Assembly: GCA_014526335.1 (NCBI GenBank)
Contig: JACTAT010000045.1
Coordinates: forward strand, 2,031,978-2,095,977
Reading direction: 5' to 3'
Origin: Chrysaora quinquecirrha
Lineage: Eukaryota; Cnidaria; Scyphozoa; Semaeostomeae; Pelagiidae
DNA: 64,000 nt
Made by a program: the position numbers and the translations under genes. Positions 11,336 through 22,209 of the stretch are shown here, one piece after another. How positions within the stretch are numbered: position 1 is the first letter of the stretch; every line of letters starts with the position of its first letter. The notes beneath the pieces were generated by a model. It made no database searches. It saw only the letters and a program-made list of their open reading frames with translations, and was not told the DNA's origin.

Positions 11336-11658
11336 GGTACGGAAAATCTTTTCCGCACCTGAGGATGGGGGAATCTGGAATGTGCAGGGGTTTTCCAGGA
11401 ATATTGCAGTGCCATTTATATATTCCCATACGAATTGTGTATGAGTCGATAGGGAATTCAATTCTCTATCGAATGATGTCTATATTGCCTTATGTTCCCA
11501 TATACGTCCTGGTGTGAGACATTACATGAAGGACAAAACAATTGCAGAAGCAGCAAGATATCATTTCTTAATTATAAATGGCACTGCAATATTCCTGGAA
11601 AACCCCTGCACATTCCAGATTCCCCTATCCTCAGGTGTGGAAAAGATTTTCCGTACCT
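11336..11658. repeat. Fold-back repeat with 85-bp arms
   Basis: Arms 11336-11420 and 11573-11658 are near-perfect reverse complements, separated by about 152 bp. The spacer carries a plus-strand piece of the Rep-helicase N-terminal region (YTSWCETLHEGQNN). The minus-strand copy A stops exactly at the left arm. It is either a fold-back element inserted in the Rep gene or a head-to-head rearrangement product. Confidence 0.8.
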
Positions 11659-12507
11659 TACATCCGCATAGAAAACGCGTACAACTTCGTCATTGGTTAT
11701 CAGAAGTGCTCTAAACTATACATTTTTGGAATCGTCATGAAAATGCTACCTTCTGATATATAAGTCATCCTCTTACGTACTGGAAAGATTACTACAAAAC
11801 TGTGCGACATCTGAACTAAACTTCCCATTTCTTCTCAACCAAGGTTCGATTAAGGCGTGTTTTCAGGAGCTCCTGCTTTCGATATATATCAGTTCATAGA
11901 TCTCTCAGCTCCCTGGAAAAGTATATCTCATTGGATTATTAAGTGATTGCTGTCATTTTACCGCAATTTCAAGCCTGCATTTCATCTTCACCACTGATTG
12001 TACTTGTGGTATTCTGAATTCGTATCTCACATCAGGTAGACGTTTGTTTGCATTTTGTATATAATTTGTATTTACTTTATCGTTATTCCTTTTCATAATA
12101 ATCGTCCTTCCTATCCTATCAACAATACTCATGACAAATATATATCATTTCTAGTTTCAACGTATCATATATACCCTTCTTTCATATCTACATTTACTAA
12201 CCACTTCCATCAAATAATTATACCATTCATCTCATTCGTTTTACTTACTTACCAAACATTCACTACTTATCCTTGTATATACATGCATAGTCATCTTTCC
12301 ACGTTAGCTTCTACATATCGACAGTTTACTGACTATACCATCTGCATAGCATTATTGCATTCCATGTAAACTTAAATATTCACTTATTATATGTACATCT
12401 CCTTAGATTCACATTCGTTACATTTGCATTCAGAAGAATAGAAGCGTGAAGGTGAGATTGCATGTTTCTTTCTTAATTCGTGCATATAACATATACTCTT
12501 ATTAATA
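11659..12507. other. No gene recognised
   Basis: AT-rich sequence between the fold-back repeat and the plus-strand Rep fragment. Only short frames without recognisable motifs are present. It could contain the 5' non-coding part of element A'. Confidence 0.4.
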
Positions 12508-13431
12508 ATGCCCATTCCCTGGGACAAAACAATAGCTCGTACGTATTGGGACAATGACAAGTTCAATGTCATTGACTATGGCAACAATGCTAAGAGTAGG
12601 CTTCACAAAACCCTTCAATCTTTGACTGCACGACAGAAATCTCGGGATGAAGGTATACAGTCAATGAAGCGTTTGTACACTACAACAACACCCTCTTCTG
12701 AGCACGCCATTAAAGTCAGCAATGATTTGAAGTTGTGGGCTGAAACACTGTCGTGGAGCTTCTGCAGCAAATGCTCTAGTGTGATGTTCGAGAAACTACT
12801 TCCTAGCTTTTCAGCAGGAAAGAAATGCAACTCCCCTAACACCTCCCCCTGTCTTTCAGGAAATTACATTGTTCCCACCATCAATGAAATCCCAGTGCAG
12901 CTTCAGAAATTGAAGCTGAAACATGTCCTTGTTCTGCGCCCTTTTGACATCGACTATGGGAAGTACGAGCGCATGCAACATGGATATCGTAAAAAAAAAA
13001 CAGCATTGCTGAAACTGACATGCTCCAAGGAGTCTCCACTGCATAAAATAACAGCAGTGGATGATACAGAAAACAGACGCATTTGCAGGTCTGCATATGA
13101 CTATTTAATTACATCCCAACAATCATCATATAAACAATACATTGACAGACGCAAGGAATTCATTGACACAAACACAAAGCCAGACCCATTCTTGGTGTAC
13201 ACGTGGACTGGGATAGAGTGTGCACTTTGGCCCTACCTGTACCCCTATACGTCCTGGTTATCATTTCTTGTTAAATGCTTCTCCTCTATTCTTGATTATT
13301 CCAATACATTTGAGCTTCTACAATTCATTCTCCGCATACGTATAAAAATCACATGAATCCTATCATAAGGACATATTCTACACACCTGATATATGCCCAT
13401 CAACAGCAGCAATTAAATATTCCCTGTCAAA
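12508..13431 (+). pseudogene. Helitron-like Rep N-terminal region, internally deleted copy A'
   Basis: An open frame from ATG 12508 covers the N-terminal part missing from copy A. It has a Cys-x2-Cys pair (FCSKCSSVMF) that may be half of a zinc finger, then SAYDYLITSQQSSYKQYIDR and FLVYTWTGIECALWPYLYPYTSW, then DYSNTFELLQF. The DNA then jumps from LLQF to the segment encoding the region just after the two-tyrosine motif (SHESY...PDIFY), matching 10800-10865 of copy A in reverse complement. The Rep catalytic core is therefore deleted and the copy cannot be autonomous. It ends where the direct repeat at 13432 begins. Confidence 0.75.
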
Positions 13432-14505
13432 TCAAACTTACTTAAATGCAAGATCAATTAGATCAAATGCGAAATAAATATAATTAAAACTAACAGGTTT
13501 AATCAAAATAATTAGAGCTATAAACATAAATCTCATATTCGCGGTGACCTAGGGCGTAAGATAACTGCCAAAAACGTCGGCAAACAAGAACAACAAAATC
13601 TAAGAATAAACTAAAATTAGCTGTATTACATATCTCCTTTCCAAAAAAAAAAGGAATCACCCTCGATTCTTAGCACTAAATAACAGAAATATTTAACAGA
13701 GTAGGTACAGATCAACTGACAGAAAAAATTACTCTCAGCTAAATAAAGTTTCGTTCAACAATCGGTTTAAAAGTTCCCTTTTCTACCAATCCTTCAGCGT
13801 TTCAAGGGTGTTTGAACGGTGAAACTCATGGTTAAATAAATCGTCGCCTTCCACTTTTGAGCCAATTCTTCTTTGCAATTTACTTTTGGGTATTTGATCG
13901 ATTAAACTCATGGTCTGGTTGATCATCGCCATTTGTAAATGCCAAATTAGCAATTATTGTTTCCAAGGAGTATTCCTCAACAACTTCTGAGCTCGATTCG
14001 ACATGTCCATTATGATAAACGAAAAAGCAAAATCAACAATTCCTGGTCTTCAATTTTCAGTGACTCTGGCTGTAGGTTTGAATCTTTTCAGACTTCAGTG
14101 ATCCCACTTCTGACATCAATGTATTTTGGAATAAAACATATCAGTGCCCACAACACACGTTGTCGCTGCTTCAAGGGGCACCAACCCCTATCACGGCAGG
14201 CAAACTCCATTCAGGCCTTTCTCAAGCACCTAATGAGTGCCGCAAGCACAACACACAGAGTCTCAAGTCACAGAGGTTACTCACATGACTAAAAGCATCA
14301 ATAATGAAATCAAACTTTCTTAAATACAAGATCAATTAGATCAAGTGCCGAATAAATATAATTAAAGCTAAAAGGTTTAATCAACTAATTACAGCTATCA
14401 ACATAAATCTCATATTCGTGGTGACCTAGGGTGTAAGATAACTGCCAAAAACGCTAGCAAACAAGAACAACGAAATCTAAGAATAAACTGAAATTAGCTG
14501 TATTA
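13432..14505. repeat. Pair of ~196-bp direct repeats flanking ~680 bp
   Basis: 13432-13628 and 14310-14505 are direct copies with scattered differences; both contain GGTGACCTAGGG and GTAAGATAACTGCCAAAAACG. The 681 bp between them has one modest frame (13957-14292) that I do not recognise. The layout recalls a small LTR-type (TRIM-like) element, but the ends do not show a clear TG...CA and no primer-binding site was seen. Confidence 0.75.
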
Positions 14506-15696
14506 AATGTCAAGTGATTGGCACTGTGCCATCATCAACACCTAGTAACTACAGTCTCTCTTGGCACTGTGCCAACACAACAACCATCCCCTGGCACCAT
14601 GCCAATGACAATCCCCAATTTTCACCAACTGCAGGTGTCATGGCACCTCTGTAAGACCTATTTACACCACCTGCATACTACCCCTTTCATATACCAAATT
14701 TAAGTATCATTTGCAAAACATGTCACGTTGCAGTTCCTAGCTATGTATAGGACGGGGTCACTTCAGGTGTCAGAATCTGGACAAGTGACCTTATTGTGAA
14801 ATTGGACACCTCACAGCCACAGAATTGCTCAGCACACAGTGTTCCCAGCCTCTGTATTCTTGGCTCAATGTGAAAAATGTAATGTCCTTGAAGGAAGCTC
14901 TTGCCTCAGCAATGTGACACTCCACGTTGTGCACAATAGTCTGGGAATGCACTGCAGACGTCATGGCATGGCACTGAAGTATCACTTGCAAAACATTTCA
15001 TGTTGTACATTGGAGGTCATAGCTATACATATCAGTACATCATTTGTACCAATATCATCATCATCACACCATTTGTACCAATATCATCATTTGTACCAAT
15101 ATCATCAAATTGGAAAAATTGGGTGCTTCACACGGGGAGAACAGCAGTAAAACAGAGTCCTCTAAGCACATGTATTGGTGCGCACTTCTCAGAAACAGAT
15201 TAGCCCTTCCCATATTCACATTGAATATCTACAAGCATCAGCATGTACATTGTGAAATTCTCTGTAAGAAGCAATAGTATCAACATTTCGTGATATAGCA
15301 GATGTTTCAAAAATGTTAACTATATATGTTATGATTACTCCATGATAGGAACGATCAATCACAGTATGACTGTTCTAGTATGACATGCTTTAGAGAAAAA
15401 CACACCATCTCTAATAAGGTATTACTCTAATGGATAAGTCAATAACCAACGTCTTATAATTCAAGTTTACCACATGGGCAATTTTCACATGCAGCATATT
15501 TCTCTTTCTTTTCGTACAATTCTTGAGAATGAGTACACCTTTTGCAAGGCGTTACTCGAGCCAATTTTATAAATCTCTAATCATCCTTCTCATCATAATG
15601 AGGTGTCATACTTCGTATTTTGTTTCTTAGCTCTCCAACATTAGCCTGGATAGCCTCTTTGTCTATTTTGTCATAGTTCACTTTTTCTGCTTCACC
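14506..15696. other. Intergenic, with short repeats
   Basis: No gene recognised. TGGCACTGTGCCA-type palindromes recur at about 14519, 14563 and (degenerate) 14600. Three copies of an 18-bp unit TTTGTACCAATATCATCA lie at 15043-15107. Confidence 0.6.
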
Positions 15697-16756
15697 TCAC
15701 TGTTCTGTAGGAGCTTTTTTTTCCTTTCTCTTTTCTGTTGGTATCAAACCTTCTCTTATTGGACCTTTGAGTGTATTGAATCGTTTAGCAATATGTTGCT
15801 TACATATGCTGCAAGTGTTATTGGAAATGCAGTCTTGATGATAAGAGTGCCCACACCCACGCAAAACAAAGGAGCCCTTAGAATTACGTTTCCTCAAACA
15901 GCCAGGCTCACAAAAGAAGTTTCAATTCGGTATGCGGTTAGTGTGGAAACCAGTGGGTAGCATTTTCAGTTCAATTGAATTTTCATTATGGAAAATAGTT
16001 GGAGCATGTGATTTTGCCTTACTGACTCCTCCAGCAAACTCAATAATAGAATATTTGCAGCTGCAAGCTTCAATCTTTCAAGGGCATCTCGAGAAAAACT
16101 GAAGGTTTTTGGTAGAGTAAAAATACTTTTGAAATCATGCAAATACCGTTTTGATGAAAAGATTGCCTTTGCCTTCCTAGTTAGCACATCTGGTGTATAA
16201 CTTTTTGCTGTATTGCCCTGATAATGGAGTGTGTATTTCCAACCCTATATTCATCAAAAGCTGCAATGTTATTGGCGATAGTGTCATAAAGTAAAGGGTT
16301 TTTTGTTTTCCAGTGCATTAGGAGAGAAAGCCAGATGAGAGGAGTTTTATTGTAATTTTTCATTGAAAAGTTCGAGAACATAACCCAGACTTTGAACACT
16401 GCCCTTTTGAATTCTTGAAATCTGTTCAGTTTATATGTAACTGCATATATAGACAAACAAAGAGGTATATAGTCATCAAGAAGAGTAATTAACATGCTGA
16501 AGTGGACTGTTTTAAACAAGCAGAAGGCTTTCAAGACGGATTCTCTAATAAGAAGCCCACCCCCATAAACTGTTTCGAAGATCAAGCTTGTCCTCCATGG
16601 TTTTGGCGAGTCTGCAAGCTTACTACCAGAAAATATGCTCTCATACAAATGCTTGAAAATCGGATGGTAAACTTGCATAACATCCTCTTGTGTATTAAGC
16701 TCAATATGGAGTGGCCCCATGAGTGGAATTATCCCTTTGTGAATAGATCTTGACAA
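15697..16756 (-). pseudogene. Unclassified recurrent gene with C-terminal RING-like finger
   Basis: Frame 16756-16181 contains GPLHIELNTQEDV, KPWRTSLIFETVYGGGLLI and PLIWLSLLMHW. 16187-15966 continues it with a frame change. 15897-15697 ends in GCGHSYHQDC...CSICK, the second half of a RING-type zinc finger. I recall similar proteins recurring in invertebrate genomes as repeats, but I know no function or named superfamily. Two frame changes and missing first RING cysteines indicate decay. A ubiquitin-ligase role for the RING is possible but unproven. Confidence 0.5.
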
Positions 16757-17479
16757 TACATTGTACCTTATTGAACTGGCTGTGGCATTGCATTGTATGT
16801 AAGTAAAGGCTTTATTGTAAACATGTTGACGACAAAAGAATTGTGCTGGATGGTCACCCGGTAGAAAAATGCAATATTTGCCAGGTACTCAGAAAGTTTA
16901 AATTCCATCATCCACCCAATGGCTGTTTCAAACCTGCCTTTCTCCTTTAAATTTAGTTCTTAAAATTCAAGCAATAACAAGTTATCAAATGAGCAAAGTT
17001 GCTGGACATCATCAGCTTGGTAATATTCATCTGCATTAAGTATCCATCTTGTCTTTGCAGTATCAAAAAAAAGACTCTGTTGTATCTTGGGCTTTAAGCA
17101 AGTACGAGAAAGAGAGAGAGAGCGAGAATTATGCTTTTAATTCATCATCATCATTTTTTATCGTACTATCAAAGCTCGAAGCAAGTTCAATCTTTTGCAA
17201 CACATGCTTACAGAAGTCTGGGCCGAGCCCCTCTGGGAAGTGTACAATGACCTAAGCCAACAGGAAACATGTGATCAAAGTGTGATCACAGTGAGCCAAA
17301 GAGCATGTTCAGCTTAGTTCACAACAGACTCAGTTAACCATTCAGGCATCAGCGTCCCATATGTTGACATTGCAAGCCTCATTTGGTCTATTTCTAGCAG
17401 AAGATTGATGTGAGTTTCTTAAAGAAAATAAGGAATATGCAATTCAAGTGGACTATGCCACTGAACAGCAGGTATCATT
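16757..17479. other. No gene recognised
   Basis: Probably the 5' continuation of the minus-strand RING-tailed pseudogene, but too degraded to read. A GAGA-rich microsatellite lies near 17108-17124. Confidence 0.35.
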
Positions 17480-19140
17480 TTCAAAATAATTATGACTATT
17501 GCGCACATATTAATTACGGCAGATTCTTATTTTGTTCATGTGAGGTCTAATGATGTAGCAAACATTAAAAACTTGAGCTTAGACTCCTCTACAAATAGGT
17601 TTTTGGATCTTATTGAATCAGCGAAGTTGAAATATCCAGTTGTTAAACTTGTTCTATCCCTTATCCTACCAGGATACAATAATCATGTTTTCAACAACCT
17701 AAAAGGCTAACCAAGAAATAAGAAAACCAACTAAATCAAATGGCGCAACTTATGTCAACCACATTGAAAATTGAAAGCAAAATGAAAGCTTTTCAGCGAG
17801 ATGGCATCCATCTCACCACCTTGGGAACGGCAATGTTAATTCGAGAAATTAAAGACATAACATTCAACAGGAGAAGAGAAACAAATAAACAAATGAGGGA
17901 GGAACATTGAAGAGAGGTCGAAAATTCAACTCGTTGAAGGAAAAACAAAGTTATGCACAATCAGAGCATCAAACTCTCTATAATGGCCTGAAAAACCCTC
18001 AGCAATATCTTCAAATATATGATTTAAACCAATGGCAACCCCAATAACAAGAAGTTGAGAAGCAACAACAACAGCAACATCAAATGCGTGAATTCCATAG
18101 GCAACAAAATGATCAGTAACATCTCTATTAGTCTCAATGGTCCCAATAACTACCACTGCAGCAACAAGAACAACAACATCAACAGCAATTTCAAACACAA
18201 CCACAGCAACAAAAACAGATGTTTTATCCATACCAGATTAGCAATTTGAATTATACACAGAATATACCCTACATCTGTAAATTCCTGCCAGCCAATACTC
18301 CAGGATGGTGAGATAGATTATGATTAATAAACATTGCTCACTTTCTTTCTTAAATGTTAGTGGACTTTCGAAATCAATATTATCTGATGACGAATTTATT
18401 TCTAACCACATTGATCCTTGTGATTTTTGTTTCTTCATAGAAATGTTTACTGGGAAAGATTCCAACATAAACATAGATGGGTACATCTACTATCAGTCAT
18501 TTAGATCGACTGAAAAAGCGAAACGAAAATCAGATGGAGTAGTAGCGTATATAGAAAGTGAATACAAATGCTAGAATGTTCAAAGAGCAATCATGAAGAT
18601 ATACTTTGGCTACGTTTTAAGAAAGAACATTTTAACGTTGATAAGGATTTATATCTTGCTGTAGTGTACATGATATCGGAAAATAGTTCATCATTGCAGC
18701 ACAGATCTGACTGCTTCAAGATTTTAGATAAAAATGTTTCAAAATTATCTTCCAAAGGATATATCTTATTAGGAGGAGACTTCAATTGTAGAACAGGATT
18801 ACTGAAAGATTTTATATAACATGATAGTAATGAATTTGGCAATGTTGATTCCTATGATCCACTTGACTCGCACCAGTTTTGTGTTTCGCAAGATTAGAGA
18901 TCTAATGCTGCAGGAAATATTTAATTGATTTGTGTTTACAAAATATACTTAAAATACTAAATGGACGAACATTAGGTGATCTTACTGGAAAATTTACATG
19001 TTTTAAACATAATGGTAATAGTACAGTTGATTATATAATAAGTAGCGAAGATTTTCTAACAAAAGTAAAGTATTTCAAGTAAAACCTTTAACATTTTTTC
19101 AGATCATTGCCAAATTTTTGTTATTCTAAATTTATGTCCT
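17480..19140 (+). pseudogene. LINE remnant 1 (SGNH-like, Gln-rich, APE-type endonuclease)
   Basis: Three plus-strand blocks follow in order. 17492-17710 has VHVRSNDVANIKN...LILPG, resembling the GxND block of SGNH-hydrolase-like domains in some CR1/L2-type LINE proteins. 18030-18230 is Gln-rich. 18320-19120 is an apurinic-type endonuclease: LNVSGLSKS...DFCFFIEMF, LLGGDFNCRTG, and a terminal FSDHCQ. Frames change several times and no reverse transcriptase follows, so it is a 5' fragment of a non-LTR retrotransposon. Confidence 0.65.
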
Positions 19141-19599
19141 AGATCCCAAACTAAACGAGCTACACAAAAAGAAACTGAAATAAAAAAATGAACATTAAAA
19201 TATATGTGGAAAACAACATCTGGAGGCAAACTAAGATTATATTTCTCAGCAGGTAGATTATAATAACCTTGAACATGTGAAAAAAGGCTTTCATTTTATC
19301 AGCTCTTAGTGGCTGAAACAGCATACCAAGCAATATCAGGGAGCTGCTAACTCTCCTGTAGTTCAAAAGATCTTTAAAACTCATCTGAAGAGCCGAGTTA
19401 AACAGAAACATGACTCCCTGGAAGAGCAGTGAGATGGGCCCTGACTATTCCTATACATCTATACATTTCTTTTGTTCTATTACTATTCATTTCTTTTACA
19501 TTTAGTTATTATTATTATACTATAGAACACTGTAAATCTAAGCTGAATGAACTTTGTGTAGAAATAATTTAAAATGAAAATAATAAAATATATGATCTC

Positions 19600-20110
19600 T
19601 TAGAGTCATTAAACAATAGCCCAATATGAATGCAACATTATTTGATTGTCATTGCAAGTCAATGTTGTGTAGAGCAATACACTTGTATGTTTTCAAATTA
19701 GTTGCAAGTTTCCGGTGTGCATTGGCTTTCGCTATGCATCTCAAAATAGCCCCAAAGACTGCTGTGTCTGCTTTCCTTGATTGCAAGGAATCGCAATCAA
19801 CTATAACTTTGCTTCTGGTATAGAGCCGTGCCATACTCCAGTAATTACCTTCATGGTATGGTAAAAGAATGAGGTCACCTGAGAAATGCATTGCAATCTT
19901 CATTAGTGCATGACGTAGCGTTCCTTGCTGAGGTAGACCCGCAAATACTGCTGTTAGAAATAGTTTTTGAAGAACATGAGTTTCCATTGCTTCATCGTCC
20001 TCATCCCCTTTCATATTCATGGCTGCATGGCACGGGGAGTAATAAAATCTGACAGTATTTCATAACTTCCCATTGTTGTTCCCACATCAGCTAATGAAAT
20101 ACAATCCTTT
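19600..20110 (-). pseudogene. C48 (Ulp1-like) protease-like segment
   Basis: Frame 20020-19649 reads GDLILLPYHEGNYWSMARLY then VIVDCDSLQ. This resembles the core of Ulp1/SENP (C48) cysteine proteases, in which a His-Trp pair and an Asp in DS(L) are key; here the His position reads Asn-Tyr. After the stop, QSNNVAFILGYC resembles the Gln...Asn-Cys-Gly block with the catalytic Cys lost. If so, this is an inactive remnant. It directly follows the USP-like segment on the same strand. Moderate to low confidence: no search was possible. Confidence 0.35.
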
Positions 20111-20240
20111 TGGAACTCGCTGTCCATAAAACCAAATTTTCTCTAGCATCTCTATGTAATCATTGTTCAAGCCAAAGAACCAAGGATCCCAAATATTTGG
20201 ATTGCACAAAAAACAGACGAGCTCTTTTTTGTGCAGTCTT

Positions 20241-21210
20241 TTATTTCAGATACAATGATTTCGATAAACGTTTCATATGGGAACCATTAAATATTATGGC
20301 ATTATCAGTGGAGTTGAATACAGTGCAGACATATTGACCAGTACCCTCATTGCTTTGCCCACTGAACTCTACAACAGCCATCAATGTATATTCTGATTTA
20401 CATACACCAGTCTGACCGAGCAATATATGCTGTACTTCTAATTCTGGGGAAATCTTAAATGGAGCGTTATCAACTTCGGCAGACTTAGTCTTAAGAAAAC
20501 CTACTCTGTCTAGCATGATAGGCAAAACCACTGGAGCAGACATGAGAAACTGCGTGTTGATGTATGTAGAGTTGCCGGGCTGGCATTGACAAATGGAACT
20601 CTCTATATTCTGCTCTGAAATTGTGCTCCAATCTCAAAGCAATGACTGAAGGCTAAAACCGTTGTAACCTCTATGCATTGAATCTACATGGAGTAATATG
20701 TTAGATTTGACCATTCCACTGATATCATCACACACAATGCATTTTCTTTTACGAGCGCTGTGGACTTCTAAAACACTGTGCATGCCATTGTCATTAGCAT
20801 TACAAATTCTGTCGAACAATGGCTTCATCATTTCCATTAGGTCTTGCTTAAATTGTAAGACACCACCGGTAAGATGAAAACTAAATTTTTCATAGTAGCA
20901 GTGTATTGCAATGATGCACCGCAATCAGCTGTTAGGTCTCGGTGTGTTGCATTGAGAATTTTGTTCATAACAAATTTCTGCGACAAATCAGTAAAAACCT
21001 AAAAATGACAGACCCACAGAGAACATGTAGGACAATATTCATCCAACAAACATTATAGTTGTTACAGATACCCCAGTTACTTAAGGGACCTATATGGAAT
21101 TCTTTGTGTACAGAAGTAGGAGAAGAAGAATGATTCTTTATTTTTTGCTTCAGATCATCGTCTAACTTCAACCATTTCTCTTCAGTGGTATGTAAAGTGG
21201 AGTTCCTCAA
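20241..21210 (-). pseudogene. USP-like deubiquitinase domain, catalytic His replaced
   Basis: Minus-strand pieces occur in the order expected for a ubiquitin-specific protease (C19). A Cys-box-like NYNVCWMNIVLHVL lies near 21050, a CIVCDDISG zinc-ribbon-like segment in 20924-20634, and a C-terminal box in 20543-20241 with YTLMAVVEFSGQSNEGTGQY. In active USPs the last motif is GHY with a catalytic His. Here the codon is CAA (Gln), one base away from His. Frames are interrupted between pieces. Likely a decayed or pseudo-protease carried by a mobile gene. Confidence 0.5.
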
Positions 21211-21761
21211 CTGTAATCTTGATGATCATCCGTATCTTCAGGGAGTTTACTAAGAAACTTTAACCACTGGTTTAATTTTCCTTTATTTGCCTTTGCTCTT
21301 GTCTTTTTTTGTCTCCTGCAAAGCCAATTACAGCCGATCAAAAAACTGTCTTTGCAAGCCACGAATTTCAATGTAACAGGTTTGGTCAAATTTATCGATA
21401 ACCAAGTGCAACTTCTTTTGTCTTTCTTGTTCATGCTGAAGAATTGCTCCGAGGACGCATTCATTGTGTTACTTTCAAGAAAGGTTCTACCAGGTCCTGA
21501 TGGTATGTTTAGTTTGTACTGCTTGTTGTGATGTCTAGGATCAATAATACACAGCTTTCCCCACATTGCAATAAGCAGTAGTTTCTTCCTCACCCATTGG
21601 TAATACCTTGGCATGTGGCATGTAGTACCTGTTCTGCTGGTCACTGTGGGATTCAAGACTTTGACCAATTTTTTTTTTGTCTTCCATACTTTTCTCAGCA
21701 TGTTCTTCTTTGCCTTTCTTTCTAACTTTCTTCCATACCATGTCAGTAAAAGGACGGCCAT
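21211..21761 (-). pseudogene. Basic unknown ORF upstream of the USP-like segment
   Basis: An open minus-strand frame of 184 residues, very rich in Lys/Arg at its N-terminus, with DPRHHNKQYKLNIPSGPGRT in the middle. It lies immediately 5' of the USP-like block on the same strand and may be the N-terminal part of the same protein. No family is recognised. Confidence 0.35.
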
Positions 21762-22209
21762 CGGGAAATATATGACAGTTTTGGCAGCTTGAGCCAGTAT
21801 GTCTGTAGCCCTACAGAAACTTGCAGCTCCATTTCTTGCACTTTACCCAAATGTTCAGCAAAACTGTCTACATATTCAACTTCTGCTTTCAACTGCTATT
21901 AAAAAGCAGAAAATTAAGCTTACTTGGCCCTAAAATTTTTGAACATCAACTAAAAAACGTTTTAGGAATCAATTTCATGGTTTACTGGAGCTGACTTCTG
22001 ATGACTAATTATCAATATTGTACAATAGAACATCTTGCTACCTTGAAAGTTCCTTGCAAGGATTTTTAAGTTTTCCACATGAATATTCGTAGCCTTTCAC
22101 TCCATTATGATAATTTCCATTCAATCTTGTCAAACCTGAGTTTTGACTTCCGAGTGATAGGCTTGTTTGAAATAAGAGTTTCATATAATTCTCCAATCAC
22201 AATCCATGT

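Noticed and set aside
13432..14505. Classical LTR retrotransposon
   Set aside because: Direct repeats are present, but no TG...CA ends, primer-binding site, polypurine tract or gag-pol coding was found between them.
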